Source of the DNA: Lunularia cruciata | Taxonomy: Eukaryota; Streptophyta; Marchantiopsida; Lunulariales; Lunulariaceae | Assembly (NCBI GenBank): GCA_948567375.1 | Contig: OX419761.1 | Span: 42,880,243 to 42,944,242 of the forward strand | Direction: 5' to 3' | Length of the DNA stretch: 64,000 nt | Shown: in pieces, positions 1 through 13,452 of the stretch | Position numbering within the stretch: the stretch's first letter is position 1 | Layout: each line of letters opens with the position of its first letter | Notes under the pieces: model-generated | What the model was told of the DNA's origin: nothing | The model's input: the letters and a program-made list of their open reading frames with translations, nothing else | Database searches by the model: none | Made by a program: the position numbers and the translations under genes

Positions 1-426
1 ACTAAAGGCATAACTTTCTTGATCAAAATTGCTTCACATCAAACTCACATTACACTCACAAATGTAGAATACTACCAACACTACAATTCCTCTTAGATTT
101 ATCAAGGCATTGCTTTGATTACACTTCACTAAGGATCAAACACATAGAATGAAGATTAATGCTATGGAATTCAACATCTAACAACCTCACTGACTTGCAC
201 TTCAAAATTCTCCAAACACTCATAAATACACAAACTTGATACTTGGAATTAAGTTGAAACAACAAGCACTAAGATACAACACTTTACTTTATCTATCTTC
301 AAAAATATGAATATTGAACAACAAAACACTATGAATGCCTCCATTAAATAGGCTGAGCACTTGACAACTAACTAACAAAAATACCATTCTACAACAAATT
401 TTCCAACCTATAGATCCAAAATGACA
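1..426 (-). repeat. Family B LTR, partial (cut by window edge)
   Basis: This stretch aligns by eye, block by block, with three other copies in the window (51,826-52,863; 55,938-56,694; 60,015-60,769). Shared landmarks are the 'ctaccaacactacaattcctc' region, the CA-rich segment followed by a 'ttgatact' block, and the 'tccaaaatgaca' right end. Read on the minus strand the LTR would begin TGTCATTTTGG. Only the right-hand half or so is inside the window. Confidence 0.75.
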
Positions 427-3400
427 AACCACTTCTTCATATTTGCCTCTTTGAATCTCAAATTGTAATCCAATCCAATGTCAACCTCGACTTTGGCTTC
501 CAAACCCAATGTTACTCCTAACACTTCTCCCTCTTTGGGTCTCTCTAATATTGCATCTATATCCACTATTTCTACTACTTCTTCACTCTGAACTACAATT
601 GTAGACATGGGTAATCTATCTACTTTTTTATCTTCCAACCCACTCTTCTCTAATGTCTCAAGTAACTCACCCAAAGACACTTGCACTCCTACTTCTACTA
701 CTTCAGACTTTGTATTTAACTTCATCTCACTATTAAGTCTATCTAAATCTGATCTAACAAAATCTAGTATGAGACAAATATTGTCTCCTACCTCTAACAT
801 CTTCCTATCTACTCTATCTATGAGGCAAATAAGAAAATTGTTCATATCAACATTTTTCACCTTCCTCTTTTGAGTTTCCTACACAATCAACTTCAACTCA
901 TGGAGTCTTGCTTCCTCCAACTTCCCTTTAGATTTTTTACTCAACATCACTTTCAACTCCTTCACAACTATTGCTGCTCCATCCAATTCCACTCTCAAAA
1001 GTACTTTCTCCTTACTTCTCTTTAATATATTGTCAATTCATCTTCAAATTCAGCCTTTAGTGCTTCCTTCTCTTGCACATATTGAACTAATTGACCTTCA
1101 ACTCCTTGTAGCAAACCCGGCAATCGTTCTTCCCCCCAAGTATGTTTTGTCAATTCTCGTTGTTAGGCTTGGTCCTTCTTTGCCGTGCTTTTCCTCAAAC
1201 TCTCCAACTCTTGTTCTATCATAGTGGTAATCACCTTTCAATGTATGACCTTGACTTGTATATCAACAAATTCTTATTTCATGGTCTTGATCAATGCCTT
1301 CTGCTCCTTCAATTCTTTGCTACATTTCACAAAACTCTCCTACAAGGCATCCAAGCTTTTCTTCTAAAGAACTGCCTCAACCCAAAGTTCTTTGACTTCC
1401 TGCTCTCCTCAAGTCAGCTTACTCCTCAACACCAAGGTCTCCTCACTCCATTTCTTCATGAAATCCAGCTTATCTTTCACTTTGGGATATTGGCTTTTCA
1501 AATCTACTCTCTTTTGCTACAAAAGCACCAACAAAGGATAAACAATCTTTGATAGGTACTTGACTCCACCATCTCTTCCTTCCTTGTCTAGTTTGACTTT
1601 GTTGTTGGCAGGCACCTCTTCAGCTATTGCCTTACCCTAGAGATGTGATCTTTGTATCTTCAATGTCTTGCCCTTTGAGCTCTCTTCTTCATTCCTAATT
1701 TTACTTGGTCCAGCAATCACCATGTAAGCACTTCTCTTTGTTCTTTTTGCCCTTGGAAAGACCAAGGCACCCTCCCTACACTTCCATCTTCTAGCTTGTC
1801 TATTAGCAACTCTAGACCCGGCTTATCTCCTCCTTTTATGCGGTCTATTGCCTCATGGAATTCACATTCTTCTTCTCCAGCAATACCTTCTCTTGATTGT
1901 TGAACTTTGACTTCTCCCTTGCTGCCACTTCTTGACTCTTCACTCCATAGTGTAAACTCTTATTTAGCTCTTGAGGCTTCTTCCTTTGACTCCATTTCTC
2001 TTGCCAATTCTTCCTCCAAGATCAACTCCTTCACTTGCATTGGTGCGGGCTTTGGATTGAGTCTTTGTATCTTTTGAGACTGCACCATTGTGATTCGTCC
2101 TTTGGGTCTACTTCTCTTTCTTGGCATGGGAATGTTCACTACCACTATTTTCTCCTTCCCAATCTTTTGGTAGTAATCATCACCTTCACAAACCCGCTCA
2201 ATGTAATATCATTCATCCTCATCTACATCTCTTTGCAAATTGGGATGAAAATGGGAGACCATCCGTCCTCTCTCCTCTGAGCTTTAGGTTCAGCCCAAAG
2301 TAAAAGTGGGCTATGAAGGGTACAAAGAGTGGGGTGGCATATCCATCTTCCAACTGGTGATCATTTGCTCCACTCATTGGTGCAAACACTTTGCCCAATC
2401 CACTACTTCTCTTGCAAACATCTGATGGAAAAACACTACTTGCTATATTGTTACATAGGTGGTTTGCTCTGGCTTGTATATAGCCATCATCACAATCACA
2501 ATCCCTCTTTGAATTGGATCCTTTTAGTTATATACCTTGTGCCCATTCTTGATGCGAGGTCTACAAAAAGAGTTCCTCACTTTAATAGTTTCTTCCGAAG
2601 CATCACACTTTTGATAGACGGTGATACCGCCTACCTCTCTTGCTTCTCTTCCTAGGTAATCTCCAATCCAACTTAGTCTATCAAGCCGGATTTCCTCTCT
2701 TCTCTTTGTGCTTAGGCCCATCCTTACAATTATTGGCAATGATCTCTACTATGAACCCTAGAAAGCTCAAATTCTTGTTCCATGCCAAAATATGATGTAA
2801 AGTCTTGACAAGACTTTGATCAGTGCCACTACATCTAATCATCAAATTGCAAGACCCCTCATAGCACTCTACTTAGTTCCCTTTGGGACCATTGTGTGCT
2901 TCCTCACTCTATACTTATGAAAGATCAAACCCAAAACTCTAACTCATTCTTCTTGTGCATTTGCAAATTTAATTCCTTTGGGTTGGCTTTGAATAGGCAC
3001 AAGATACCTTTTAGACATTGCAATGCTTCCTTGACAAAATCTCAATTTTATAGTCCTTTGTTGATCAATCATTCTTCAATTGTTTCTTTGTTTACCCACC
3101 AATTCTATAGGTTGGTTGCTTGTCACTTTCAAGATCATCTTGGTCCCGAGGTAGTCACTTTCTTCCCATGTAATTTCTTGATGGCAAAACCCAAGGAAAA
3201 GTTGTTATAAGTTCTTTGAATTGGGTTGTGCATTGTGATGTGAGGTCCTTTGTCCTTTGCTTCAAACTTCTATCCATCTATCCTAAGTCCTTCTTACTTT
3301 GACCTGAGGTCAACTTTGGGTTTACACCAAAACACAAGATTCTTTGTGTTTTTTCCCTATTTAGCCCTTTGTTGGCTTTACCAATGCACTTCTTCCTTAA

Positions 3401-3435
3401 AACTCAAAAATAAATAAAGATATAGGTACCACAAT
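427..3435 (-). mobile_element. Family B Ty3/gypsy fossil: extra 3' ORF region
   Basis: Minus-strand remnant of the region that lies between integrase and the 3' LTR in family B. The part next to the LTR encodes a charged, heptad-like (coiled-coil) protein with a conserved 'DRKMLEVGDNICL' type segment. Similar sequence appears at 31,110-33,900, 52,864-53,700, 56,695-58,130 and 60,770-61,850. The upstream part (about 1,950-2,750) encodes a basic segment rich in K/R and E, also matched at 32,470-33,420. The 3,000-3,430 part matches 33,600-33,960, which ends the family B integrase. The copy is broken in many places and is old. I do not recognise the extra ORF as any named family. Confidence 0.65.
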
Positions 3436-6400
3436 AATGCCTCCATATCTTGGTGGCATATACCATTGTTAGTTGTTCCCAATCTCAAACAAAGTAATTC
3501 CTTTTAGTTGTATTTAGTTGGTGAGATACAAAGGCAATGGGATGTAATCCCTTTGGGAATTCCTATTGCAACACGGCTCCAATCACAAAGTTAGAAGTAT
3601 CAAAATCAACCACACAAGGTAGTTGAGATCATACGATTGAAGTATGGGTCTTGAAGACACCATATGTTTCAACTTCTGGAATGCTTCTTCTTGCTTGGTA
3701 GTCCACTAACAACTCAAGTTCTTCCCCAAGAGATCAATCAATGGTGTACTAACATGGGCATAATAATGAATAAATTTTTAGTAAATACTAGCCAATCTAT
3801 TAAATGATTCTATAGCATCCTTTGGGGTAGGCCAATCAATAATGGCTTTGATTTTCTCCTCTTCCATCTTGATCCTCTCCAATGAGATCTTATGACCCAA
3901 AAGGTAACTTCTTTCTACCAAAAGGCACAATTCGACTTCTTGCAATAAAATTTCCAATATAGTAGTCATCTTAGGACTTCTCACATGTGATTCATATGTT
4001 TTGCATTTGTCTTGCTATAGATTGAGATATCATCCAAGAACACCACCACATACCAATCCAATAGTCTATCCAACACTTGATGCATCTAATCCATGAAGAT
4101 TGTTGGAGCATTAGTGAGCCCACAAGGTACAACCCTCCATTCAAAATGCCCATACCTTGTGCAAAAGGTAATCTTTTGCACATCCTCCTTATCAATGGGG
4201 ATGTACCAATAGCTATTACAAAGATCCAACTTGGAGAAATATTGTGCTCCACTCAACTGATCAAGAAATTCATCAATTCAAGGCAAAGGGTATGCATTCT
4301 TCACCATTTGTTTATTGAGCCCATGGTAATCAATATAGAAATGAAGTCCTCCATCCTTCTTTGGAACAAATAGTACCAGTGCTCCCCAAGATGTACTATG
4401 TTGTATGAAATCTTTCTTCAACAACTCTATAAATTTTGTTTGCAACTCCTCCAACTCCTTTGGTGAGAGCCAATATATTGGTCTACTCACTAGAGTACTC
4501 TCTGGCAATAACTCAAGCTTGAAGTGCATACCAAGATTGGAGGGTAATCCCTTTGGCAGATCATTAAGAAGCACGTCCGCAAGCTCTTGAAATATTTAAT
4601 TAACCATTGTTTGATGAGGTTCCTAATGCTCCTTAGATTCTCCTTGTGCAATCAATTTGATCCATACCGCACAAATAGATTTATCTTCCTCCAAAGCTTG
4701 CTCTATAGTTGTTTCACTTACAAACTTCTCATTTAGGGACTTATCTTCCTTCAAACCTTGCTCTATGGCTGCTTTCTTGACAAACTTCTCATCTTGGGAC
4801 TAACTATTCTTAGGTGTCTTACTCAAAGGTGCCAGACAACCTAATTGGAAATTCTCACCTTGGTGTTATACTTGAATTTGTCATTGGTTCCAATCAAATT
4901 GAACCTTATGACGTTCAAGCATAGGCAAACCAAAATGACATCATAGTGTAGAGGTGCCACTACAAACAGCATACACTCCAAATACTCCTTCCCAATCTTG
5001 AAGGTAATCAAATACAAGGTACGGAATGCAAAACCCTTTCTACCATCTGTCATCATCAATCTACTTCCAATTATTGGCTTGATAGGAATACTCAATTCCT
5101 TTGCTAATTGCATAGACATGCAGCTATTTGAACTTCAAGAATCAACCAAAATCCTACAACCACAATCAAATATTATACCTTGCAAGTGAAGTAAACTTGC
5201 ATAGGTCAAGTCTTCAATCCTATTAGAACTACTCTCAAGTTCCCAATAGGTGGCTCAAAATCTCCTACTAGGATTCCTTATTTTATTGATCATTTTGTTG
5301 CATAACCTCCATTTGGGTGATTTGTCAAGATAGACTATTCTTGAGTGGACATTCAACAATGTGATGTCCAATCTTGCAACAATTAAAGCAACTGCCATTT
5401 TGCCCTCATCTTTCTTGATATACTATATCAATTAGTCTCTATTGTATGACATCAGTCTTCATTGGTGCTAGCTAGTCCACACTTGTGTAATGTGTGTAAT
5501 GTGCCAGTTGGTTTTGTGAAAGTTGAGGTCAAGACCAAGTTGTTGCAACCAAGGAATCTAAGCGCTCTACTAGTTGCATAGCTTCTTCTAAGTATTTTTT
5601 TATCTTGCATAGTCACTTTTAATTGGTTCATGACTTCAAGCCCTTTACAAATTAATCTAGAGCTTCACCATCCATTGTATCTAGAATTTGCATAATGGTG
5701 TTCTAGAATTGTGTGATGTAGCTTCTTACAGAACCAACCTACTTCAACTCTACCAACTTATCTCATGCAGCTTATGTGGCATTGATTGCTTGGAATCACC
5801 CAATTATTTGTATCCTTGAATTCTTCCCATGTCAAGATTGGTGCAACAAACTATCTTTTAGCTTGCTCTACTTGGAATTGCCACCATAGCTTTGTTGGTC
5901 TATCCAATTGGCTTGAAGCTAAGAGACTTTTTTTTTGCTCATCTTGAAGATTTGTAGCTTCAAAGTAACATTCAAAATCAAATATAAAATTATCCACCAT
6001 GCTTGGGAGATTCTTGCCGTCAAATACCTTTGGTTTTGGAAATTGGATTTGGTCTTCTCCTTCTCAAAATGGTGCTCTCTCTATGTGCTCTTGTTGTTGT
6101 TGGTCTCATTCATCCAACAATCAAGTAAGGTGTTCAATGTGTTGTTGCATAGCAATGATAACCTCGTGCATTTCCGCCATGGCTACTACTTTATCATACT
6201 ATCCCTTATTTATCTAACTTACTAATACATAGATGCAACACGTCCTCTATTCTCCATAAGTTACAATGGAAGTATCAAGGGTTCCTCAGACAAGGTGATT
6301 GCATTCAAAAAATTATGCCCAAAAGGTAAGTTGATGAACTATGTACAATGATGCTTGGGTAGTACCCGGATATGAAAATCCCAATGGATTGGCAAAAATA

Positions 6401-6446
6401 GATTTGGTGGTCCGTGAATTCCATCCATCCCATTGTTGCTCTGATA
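3436..6446 (-). mobile_element. Family C Ty3/gypsy fossil: gag, protease, RT, RNase H
   Basis: Minus-strand gypsy remnant. Parts in element order: gag (about 6,200 down to 5,290) with a CCHC zinc knuckle (C-x2-C-x4-H-x4-C) near 5,345-5,400; a protease region (5,119-4,841); reverse transcriptase (4,574-3,780) with the fingers motif 'LSPKELEEL' and the 'VLFVPKKDG' and 'YPLP' blocks typical of Ty3/gypsy RT; and RNase H (about 3,770-3,440). A primer site and an LTR follow on the right. Integrase is not present here; family B sequence abuts at about 3,435. The copy is broken in numerous places and looks old. The RT type is certain as Ty3/gypsy; the lineage within it is not. Confidence 0.75.
6426..6445 (-). 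other. Primer-binding site, tRNA-iMet type (family C)
   Basis: The minus strand reads TGGTATCAGAGCAACAATGG, one base away from the LTR end at 6,447. TGGTATCAGAGC is the well-known initiator-methionine tRNA primer site of plant LTR retrotransposons. It fixes the orientation (minus) and the inner boundary of the LTR. Confidence 0.85.
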
Positions 6447-6850
6447 CCAATGTAAAAGACCAAGACCAAGGAAAGAAATAGGAGAATGGAAGATCACATT
6501 AGGACACTTGAGTGTGGGAAACTTCAAATACCTAGTATTAGCTTTGGCTTTGGTATTTGTAGAAAGTATACAAGGACTTTGAGAAGCTTTCTTGGAGTGT
6601 ATGCCAAGTTCATAGAGAAGCTTCTCAAAAAGCTTCCTTCTAGAAATTGCTTACTTGGCGTGCAAGTTAAGCTAGTTGGAAGCTTCCAGAAGCTACCTAC
6701 TTGAGGTGCAAGCTAAGCTAGCCGAGAAGCTTCCCAAAAAGCTTCCTATATACTTTTATACTATTTCAGGCTGATTTGTCCTATTTGCTACTTCTTTAGC
6801 ACTAACTAACTTTGTTACTAAACTCCATATTATTATAAGTCTTGTATGTG
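6447..6850 (-). repeat. Family C 5' LTR (right end uncertain)
   Basis: Begins TGTAAAAGACC on the plus strand immediately beyond the primer-binding site, so it is the 5' LTR of the minus-strand element. The outer (right) end is not fixed because no second copy is in the window; 6,850 is a guess. It contains a dense cluster of AAGCTT palindromes between 6,583 and 6,745, including GAAGCTTCCAGAA at 6,679-6,691 and further GAAGCTTC copies at 6,617-6,624 and 6,726-6,733. These match the heat-shock element pattern nGAAnnTTCnnGAAn. Confidence 0.6.
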
Positions 6851-9060
6851 AATGTAGCTCTATCTAATGCTTCTTTCTAGTAACGACTTTGAGATTCTTC
6901 ATATAATTGAAATTAAATCTATGGATTTACATGGGAAAAGTCTCTTAAAACCTTACCTTCTCTTCCTATGTAACATTGGATCATCCTTGAGGTTAGATTA
7001 TTCTCCTTTTTGTTTCCGCAAGTATCACTGGGATTGTGATTTTAGCTTAGGCACAAAATCCATAACATACAAGAGATGCATATTTGAATTATAATTTTAT
7101 TCATCTTCATTTGAAGAGATCTCTTTGTATTTTTATCCACACCTAATGATCCTTCTTTTAATCTTTTTAATAATCAAATATTTACATTAAAATGTTTAAA
7201 TTATTTTATATTTATGACAAAAAATTATAACTTAATGGTTTGATTGCTTGATTCTTGCATATCCCTTATTTTTTTGATCAATTGTATAAGCTATTCTCAA
7301 CCATGGACTTCCAAATAGCAATCCATAGTTTGAATCCTTCAAGGCTTAAAAAATCATGAGATCTTGAACTTTCACAACTAAATTGTCAACTCATCCATCA
7401 CATGCACTAGTCTTGCTTTTTGCTTGTTTGCAATACTGACTAAATTATCAAAGGCAAAAAAAGTATCATACTTAACTTCTTCATCAATCTCTCCAACGTA
7501 GCATTTAAGACAAATTGTCCATTACAAGTGAATCTTTGATATTATGACCATAACCTCATAATAATCTTATAAGTATGCTCACATGACTCACTTGTTATTG
7601 GTTATGCATCATTATCCCTAATGATACAAATCCTTCTCTTTTGCTTTCATCTTTCTCTTAATGATTTTGTAGCTAAAATTAACTTTAAGTTAATTCCTTA
7701 AGATAGTATTCAAAGAAATTGATTGGACTATGTTGATCTTGAGCTTTTAACTAGAAATATAATTCTCAACATATTTTAGTCCTACTATTCTTTTAAGATC
7801 AAGAAATCACCCATTCTAAGCTTCTTCTCTTGAGTCTTTTGATTGATGGTGTTGATTTAGTGGTGCAAGTATTCCAAGTGAATATTGGAGTATTCTTGCT
7901 AAGCATTAATCTTTGGAAAAAAATTACTTCTTTTGCAGAATGAGCTCTCTTCTTTTGATATACCAAAAGCTCAAAGTCAACACATTCTAAATTTGAGCAC
8001 TAATTCTTCTCATACTTGCTTTCAACCACATCATGGGTGTTAACTCCTTACCTCTACTTTGAATTTGTGCACTCATTCTTCTTATACTTTCTCTCAACCA
8101 CATCATGGATGTTATTTCATTCTTTTATTTTTAGTGAAAGTTGCAATTATGTCCACACCTCACTCCTTTATCCTATTTGGTCTCTTATAACATCTTCTCC
8201 CATGATAAGTAGAATTTAGGTCATTCTTACCTCCACAATTTTTTTCTCTTCTTTAGATTGGTTGTTGGCTAGCTTTCTCTATATAGAAAATTACTATAAC
8301 CTCTGGGTCATCTACTTATGTATAGTTTACCTCTCTCTTGGCTCATAGTTTTTCACTACATTGATATTGAGATCTATGAGTTACTCAATGATGGTTTGAG
8401 ATCAATCTTTTTGGTAGAGTTGCAAGAATAGGAGCAATAGGATCAAAATCCCTACCACACTTTTAGACTTGTGGAAGATCGATAAACTCCTTTACCACCA
8501 ACTACTCTACACCTTTTACAAAGATACCTAAGCACAATCTTGATTGTTTCTACTTAATGAGAAGTTTCTCATGCCTCATCTTACTTCAAATTTGTGATTT
8601 CAATCTACCCATGAAATTCTTGTCAAGTATGTCTACTATCCCATCAAATTAGTTTTCATAAAATCTCCACTTATCCTCAAAACCTTATAAAAACCTTGTG
8701 ACTCCAACTTCTCTACTCTTTGTGCATTTTTTCATCTCTTTGCTTAAGGAAGGAAAGTCACTATTAACTTCTCATACCTTTCAATTTTCAATCATTGCAA
8801 TAGTCACACTTCTCAAGATTCTTCTTATTTGTCTCTCTTCTCTTTCTTCTTACATTCTTACTTGTAATAGCTCCATCCTCAAAGAAGTAAGTAGCAATCA
8901 GACTCACTCATTCATTTTCCTTGCATTATTGCTTGCACAAGTCCTATTGGAGTATCTCAAGAAGAACTATACATTTTCTCCATTCTTGCTAAAGAAAAAT
9001 GGAAGTTATTTCTTAGCCTCTTACTACATTCTTTCTCTTAATTTCTTATTTCAATATTTC
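6851..9060. other. Pyrimidine-rich, AT-rich DNA, no gene recognised
   Basis: The plus strand is rich in T and C with frequent stops in all frames. Open stretches (for example 8,698-9,063 plus) have no recognisable motif and look like compositional accidents. A short imperfect direct repeat is visible: 'ctttcaaccacatcatgg' near 8,018 and 'ctctcaaccacatcatgg' near 8,090, about 70 bases apart. The region may be a decayed transposon, since its composition resembles the pyrimidine-rich plus strand of the neighbouring minus-strand elements, but I see no protein domain. Confidence 0.5.
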
Positions 9061-12000
9061 TAACTAGTAAATTACAAGCATATCTAATTTCATTTGAGAG
9101 TAGTAGACCATAGATAATATAACAAATGTAGTTTCTTCCAAGATTTCCAATGCATTGTCAAATCAAATAATCCATATTAACTGAACCGTATGTGCATCCT
9201 ATCCATCAACTAAAATACTACCTCAATCACTAATATTAAGAACCACTTAATGAAGATGTATTATGGGTAGCAATACTAAGATTTTGGCCAAAATCATCCA
9301 CTATTGCATATTATTGCTTCTTATCTTGATTATTGCTTCTTATCTTGTCGTAGTTTGATAAATTTGTATATCTCTAATATTGTGTTCAATTCCATCTAGA
9401 TTAGTTTCTTACATATAAATAGTCCATTAAGATAAAGAAAACTTACATTTAACATATTATGCCTCATTTTAATGTTATGCCTTGATATATTTTGATTTGA
9501 TTTCTAACATTAATTCTTGTTTGACTTTGGCTTCTTAAGATCACAAAAGCAAAAGGTAAAGCTATATGAGATATTATTAATATATATTATGAACTTATCG
9601 CTCTAGTTTTATATAAGTAATTATATATACTACGAAAATATAGATATATGATATTTATTATATATGCATTTATTATTTGTATATATGATTAACAATATTA
9701 TGTACAATAAGATATACTATTATTGCTTATTTTTCTCAATCTAATATAAATGAAAAATAAAATGGTGAAAATTAGCCAAGTGTAAGTATATTTTCTCCTT
9801 CAATTTAAAATTTGAGTTTTATGTTTCTCACTATTAAGTTATAATTATTTCTATAAAGGCAGACTTGTGTTAATTGCATATCATATACATGCGATATAAG
9901 TAATAAATTTCATTTAGAGGAATAATTTTTACATCTAATTTCTCTTGAATATATCCACTCTTTCTTTCTTACATCAAGGTTAACCTTAAGTTGAATCAAT
10001 TACTAACCTTTTCATTGAGTAAAGATTCAATTAGTTACAAGTTGTCTTGGAATATTCTATTAATTCTCAATTTTTTATACCATATATGCATAGTTTTATA
10101 TTCATTTATATGAAAATAATGTTTAACCTTCAAAGATACTATTTTTTCATACAAGGTTTCTTGATGTAAAACTACAAGAAATTAGAGAGTGCTGACTTTT
10201 GTAGAGAGTACTCTATATCGGTTCTAAAATATTATACTTTAGAATTGGAATTAGAATAAGAATTAGAATTATATTATTATTTATTTCTATACTGTTTTTT
10301 TCCTCTTTTATTTGGTTCTTCTGTCCTCAAATCAATAATTATAAATAGACACCACTATCACAATGCACACAAGAAACTTACATTTTGAATTCAAAGAGTT
10401 GATGATGCGTTATTTAAAGGGGTATATTTAATAATGCACTTTGATGTAACTAGGATTAATTTTCTTTCAGTCAAATCATTTCATAGTTTATTTATACTTC
10501 CTAATTATACATTCACTGTAGATAATTATTATGCAAGTTAAATTTGCTAAATTATCTTTACAGTTTCTCAATACATTTAATACTATAATTTCTTTAATAT
10601 TCTTAAATTTTATAAACTTAGATGATTTATGATATACCAAATAGATGACCGGAAAGAGCTCTTATATTATAGCGATTACATTTTAAATGTGTAAAAGAAT
10701 GATCATCACTGTAGTTGTAAGTTTAGAATGTATTAGTCCACCGTTTGATCACTCATTTATAAGATGGATTTGAAAAATTAATGAAACTTATCCATTATAC
10801 ACGTATAAATAAAAGTTTATTCTTAATGTGATATCCCGTTATTGAAGTGATAATATTTTATGGTGTGAAATTCTGTTTAAAGTTAGTACATCCATTTTTA
10901 TAGATAATCTGAAAATGAATTTTATAATTGAACTCTTTTACTTGTATATAATTTTGATGAAAAATTAGGAATAATCTTTTCATATTGAAGTGGTAATTTT
11001 TATGAAAATTGGCAAAATAGGTTTCATTCATCATGGTTATATAACTATCATCTCAAAATTTATCTAATTTGTATATCTTTGTAATAAGCTAATAGAAAAC
11101 TATAATTATAGATATTGCTAATAAAATGTTTGACATTCTTATCAAGAAGAGTAAACAAGTTGATTATGATGTTAACACTTATCTCTCTTGATTGATAGAA
11201 GATTTAGGATGTAAGCAAACTATATTTAACTTAATTTCAACCATAAAAGATAGACTATTATCAATTCAATAAATGTATATCATTGAAGCAAAACAAAATT
11301 CATAAATACACATGACTTATAAATAATTACCACTTTTGCTATGTATTGCTCTATAATTATAGTAAATCCAACTTGTTGTAAGGATGTTTATTGCCTCCCT
11401 ATTTGCCATTATGTAAAATACTATATACACCAACTAATATCTTCACCTTCTTAATAATATACAATATTTTATTTTGTTTTATTTCTCGGAGTTAGTTAAT
11501 TTTAATTTCCTCTATAAAGGATTTTGCACCTCAATACTTATAGCAAAACACGTATCATCGGAGCAACATTTAAACTCCATGTATAAATATGACCACATTT
11601 CACTATATATTGCTTTATAATTCAAGCAAATCCAAATTGATGCTCTTTAACTTCTACTGTATCCATTTATGTAAAATATTCTATCCTCAAACTTTTATTC
11701 ACAAATGTATATCGTGGATTTTTTATGAATTTAGAACAAGACGTAATAGTTATATACAGTTACAAGTTGTTCATAGTAAATATATAGATTGTCTATATTG
11801 TGTGACATAAATAACTCACAGGGGTCTAGATCTCTCATGTTCGCTGAAAATGGAAATTATTCAGTAACCCTGTTGACTAGTATTTAATTTGCAAGTAATC
11901 CTCTAAATTTGTGTCAAAGGCTATATTGACTCTTTATTTGGCAAAGTTAGCTAAAACTAAAGTAGTTTTAGCATTTACTAGCCTTGCTAAATTTAAATTA

Positions 12001-13143
12001 ATTTTGTTTGTTTCAATTTATGATTAATGGAAAATTATTTATATCTATTTTTGTTCTTAAATACTGTTTAATGGTCAACTATGAAAATTTAACATATATT
12101 CGATATCTGCAGTGGATTATATGGCCACGAAAGCAAGAAGCGAAACAAGCGATTACCACTCCTAGAAACGCTTTGATAGACGAAATACTATTTATAACAC
12201 ATACATATAAATTCTCAGTATAGACCACATTGCCAATGACCTTATTATATTTATTATTTTGTACTTTTCTGAATAAAGTCTGTTTACTGTATCGGTCGTT
12301 TTATCGGTCGTTTTATGCACTCTTATTGCTTGTTGGGGAAATATTATGATAGATATATGGAGTTCATATCATTTACTTGTTCAGAATAGCTCAACATAAA
12401 TGATAAACTGAAGTACTTAACAATTTTCAAATTTCAATAAAATACTTTTAGTGGTGTCGGTAGCTTTGAAGATGTAATTATACTGACACAATCTACGCGA
12501 GGATTATATATAATATTCTCTCTGTGCTTCATTGTGAAAATTCATTCATTGATACATTGAAAATACAATCTTGAATGTAATTTTATTTTATTATTTAATT
12601 TGACATACTTAAATATGTAACAATCTAACTATCTGATTTTTTAGTGGAATCCTTGTAATACTTTTTAAGAGTTTACAAGGGATCATTTCGGGAAATTTCC
12701 AAATTTGCTTTATAGATATAGTTGCTAAATACGTATTAATATCAGGGTTTTATATCATGTATGTATATAAAAGTGAAACACTTGTTCTGTAACTAAATGA
12801 CAAGCCTATCAACCTACAATATAGTCATATAGATCGGTCCATGAAATACATGTATCACCTATTACTGAAAAGTTAAGTAGCAACATAATAACATAACGAA
12901 CTTCATAAATTCCTGCAAAATAGATCATATTAATACTTACCTTGCGAGTGCGTTTGAAGGCCATGACTGTGACAATCATCTCATTATCTCTCTTCAACTA
13001 TTTCGATTGCACATTGAGGCTATGAGCGTCTCTCTCGTTAACTCTCTTCATCAATATGCATCAACGATCAGATTCTTAGAATGCCTGAGAGAAATGAATG
13101 GTGAGATCAAGCTTAACATTTTTCGAACGTAAATAGATGTAAT
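9061..13143. other. AT-rich intergenic DNA, nothing recognised
   Basis: Long AT-rich stretch with dense stops in all six frames. The longest open frames (60-75 codons) show no domain. There are no terminal repeats or RNA genes that I can support. Composition rises in GC from about 12,950 towards the gene that follows. Confidence 0.6.
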
Positions 13144-13452
13144 TGTTGACTCTTTAATTATTCAAGTGCAATCTCGAAGTATTTTGACAATAAACTATGC
13201 GGAGTTGAACCTGAAGTCGTCCTTATCTGGAAAGCGCTCAGTCGATTGATTGGGTGCTAAATCTCAACTTTTGAGCTTGATTAAGGGGGTTAGGGTGGTC
13301 CTTAATGTACGCAAAACTCTGTTGACTCTTATTGTTTAAGTGCAATCTGAAGTATTTTGTCAATAAACTATGCGTCCTCACCTCACGTGCTAAATCTCAA
13401 CTTTTCTGCTTGAATAAGGGGGTTAGGGTGGTCCTTCATGTACGCTAAACTC
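13144..13452. repeat. Imperfect tandem duplication upstream of PHD gene
   Basis: Unit 1 (13,144-13,319) and unit 2 (13,320-13,452) both start 'tgttgactct', share 'aagtgcaatct' and 'caataaactatgcg', then 'gtgctaaatctcaactttt', and end with 'aagggggttagggtggtcct' and 'atgtacgc'. Unit 1 carries about 40 extra bases in the middle. The pair lies roughly 1.4 kb upstream of the PHD gene start codon, so it could be part of its distal promoter. No coding potential is seen. Confidence 0.85.

Noticed and set aside
8698-9063. 121-codon plus-strand open frame
   Set aside because: Pyrimidine-rich sequence gives a Leu/Ser/Phe-rich product with no domain, splice context or neighbouring gene signals.
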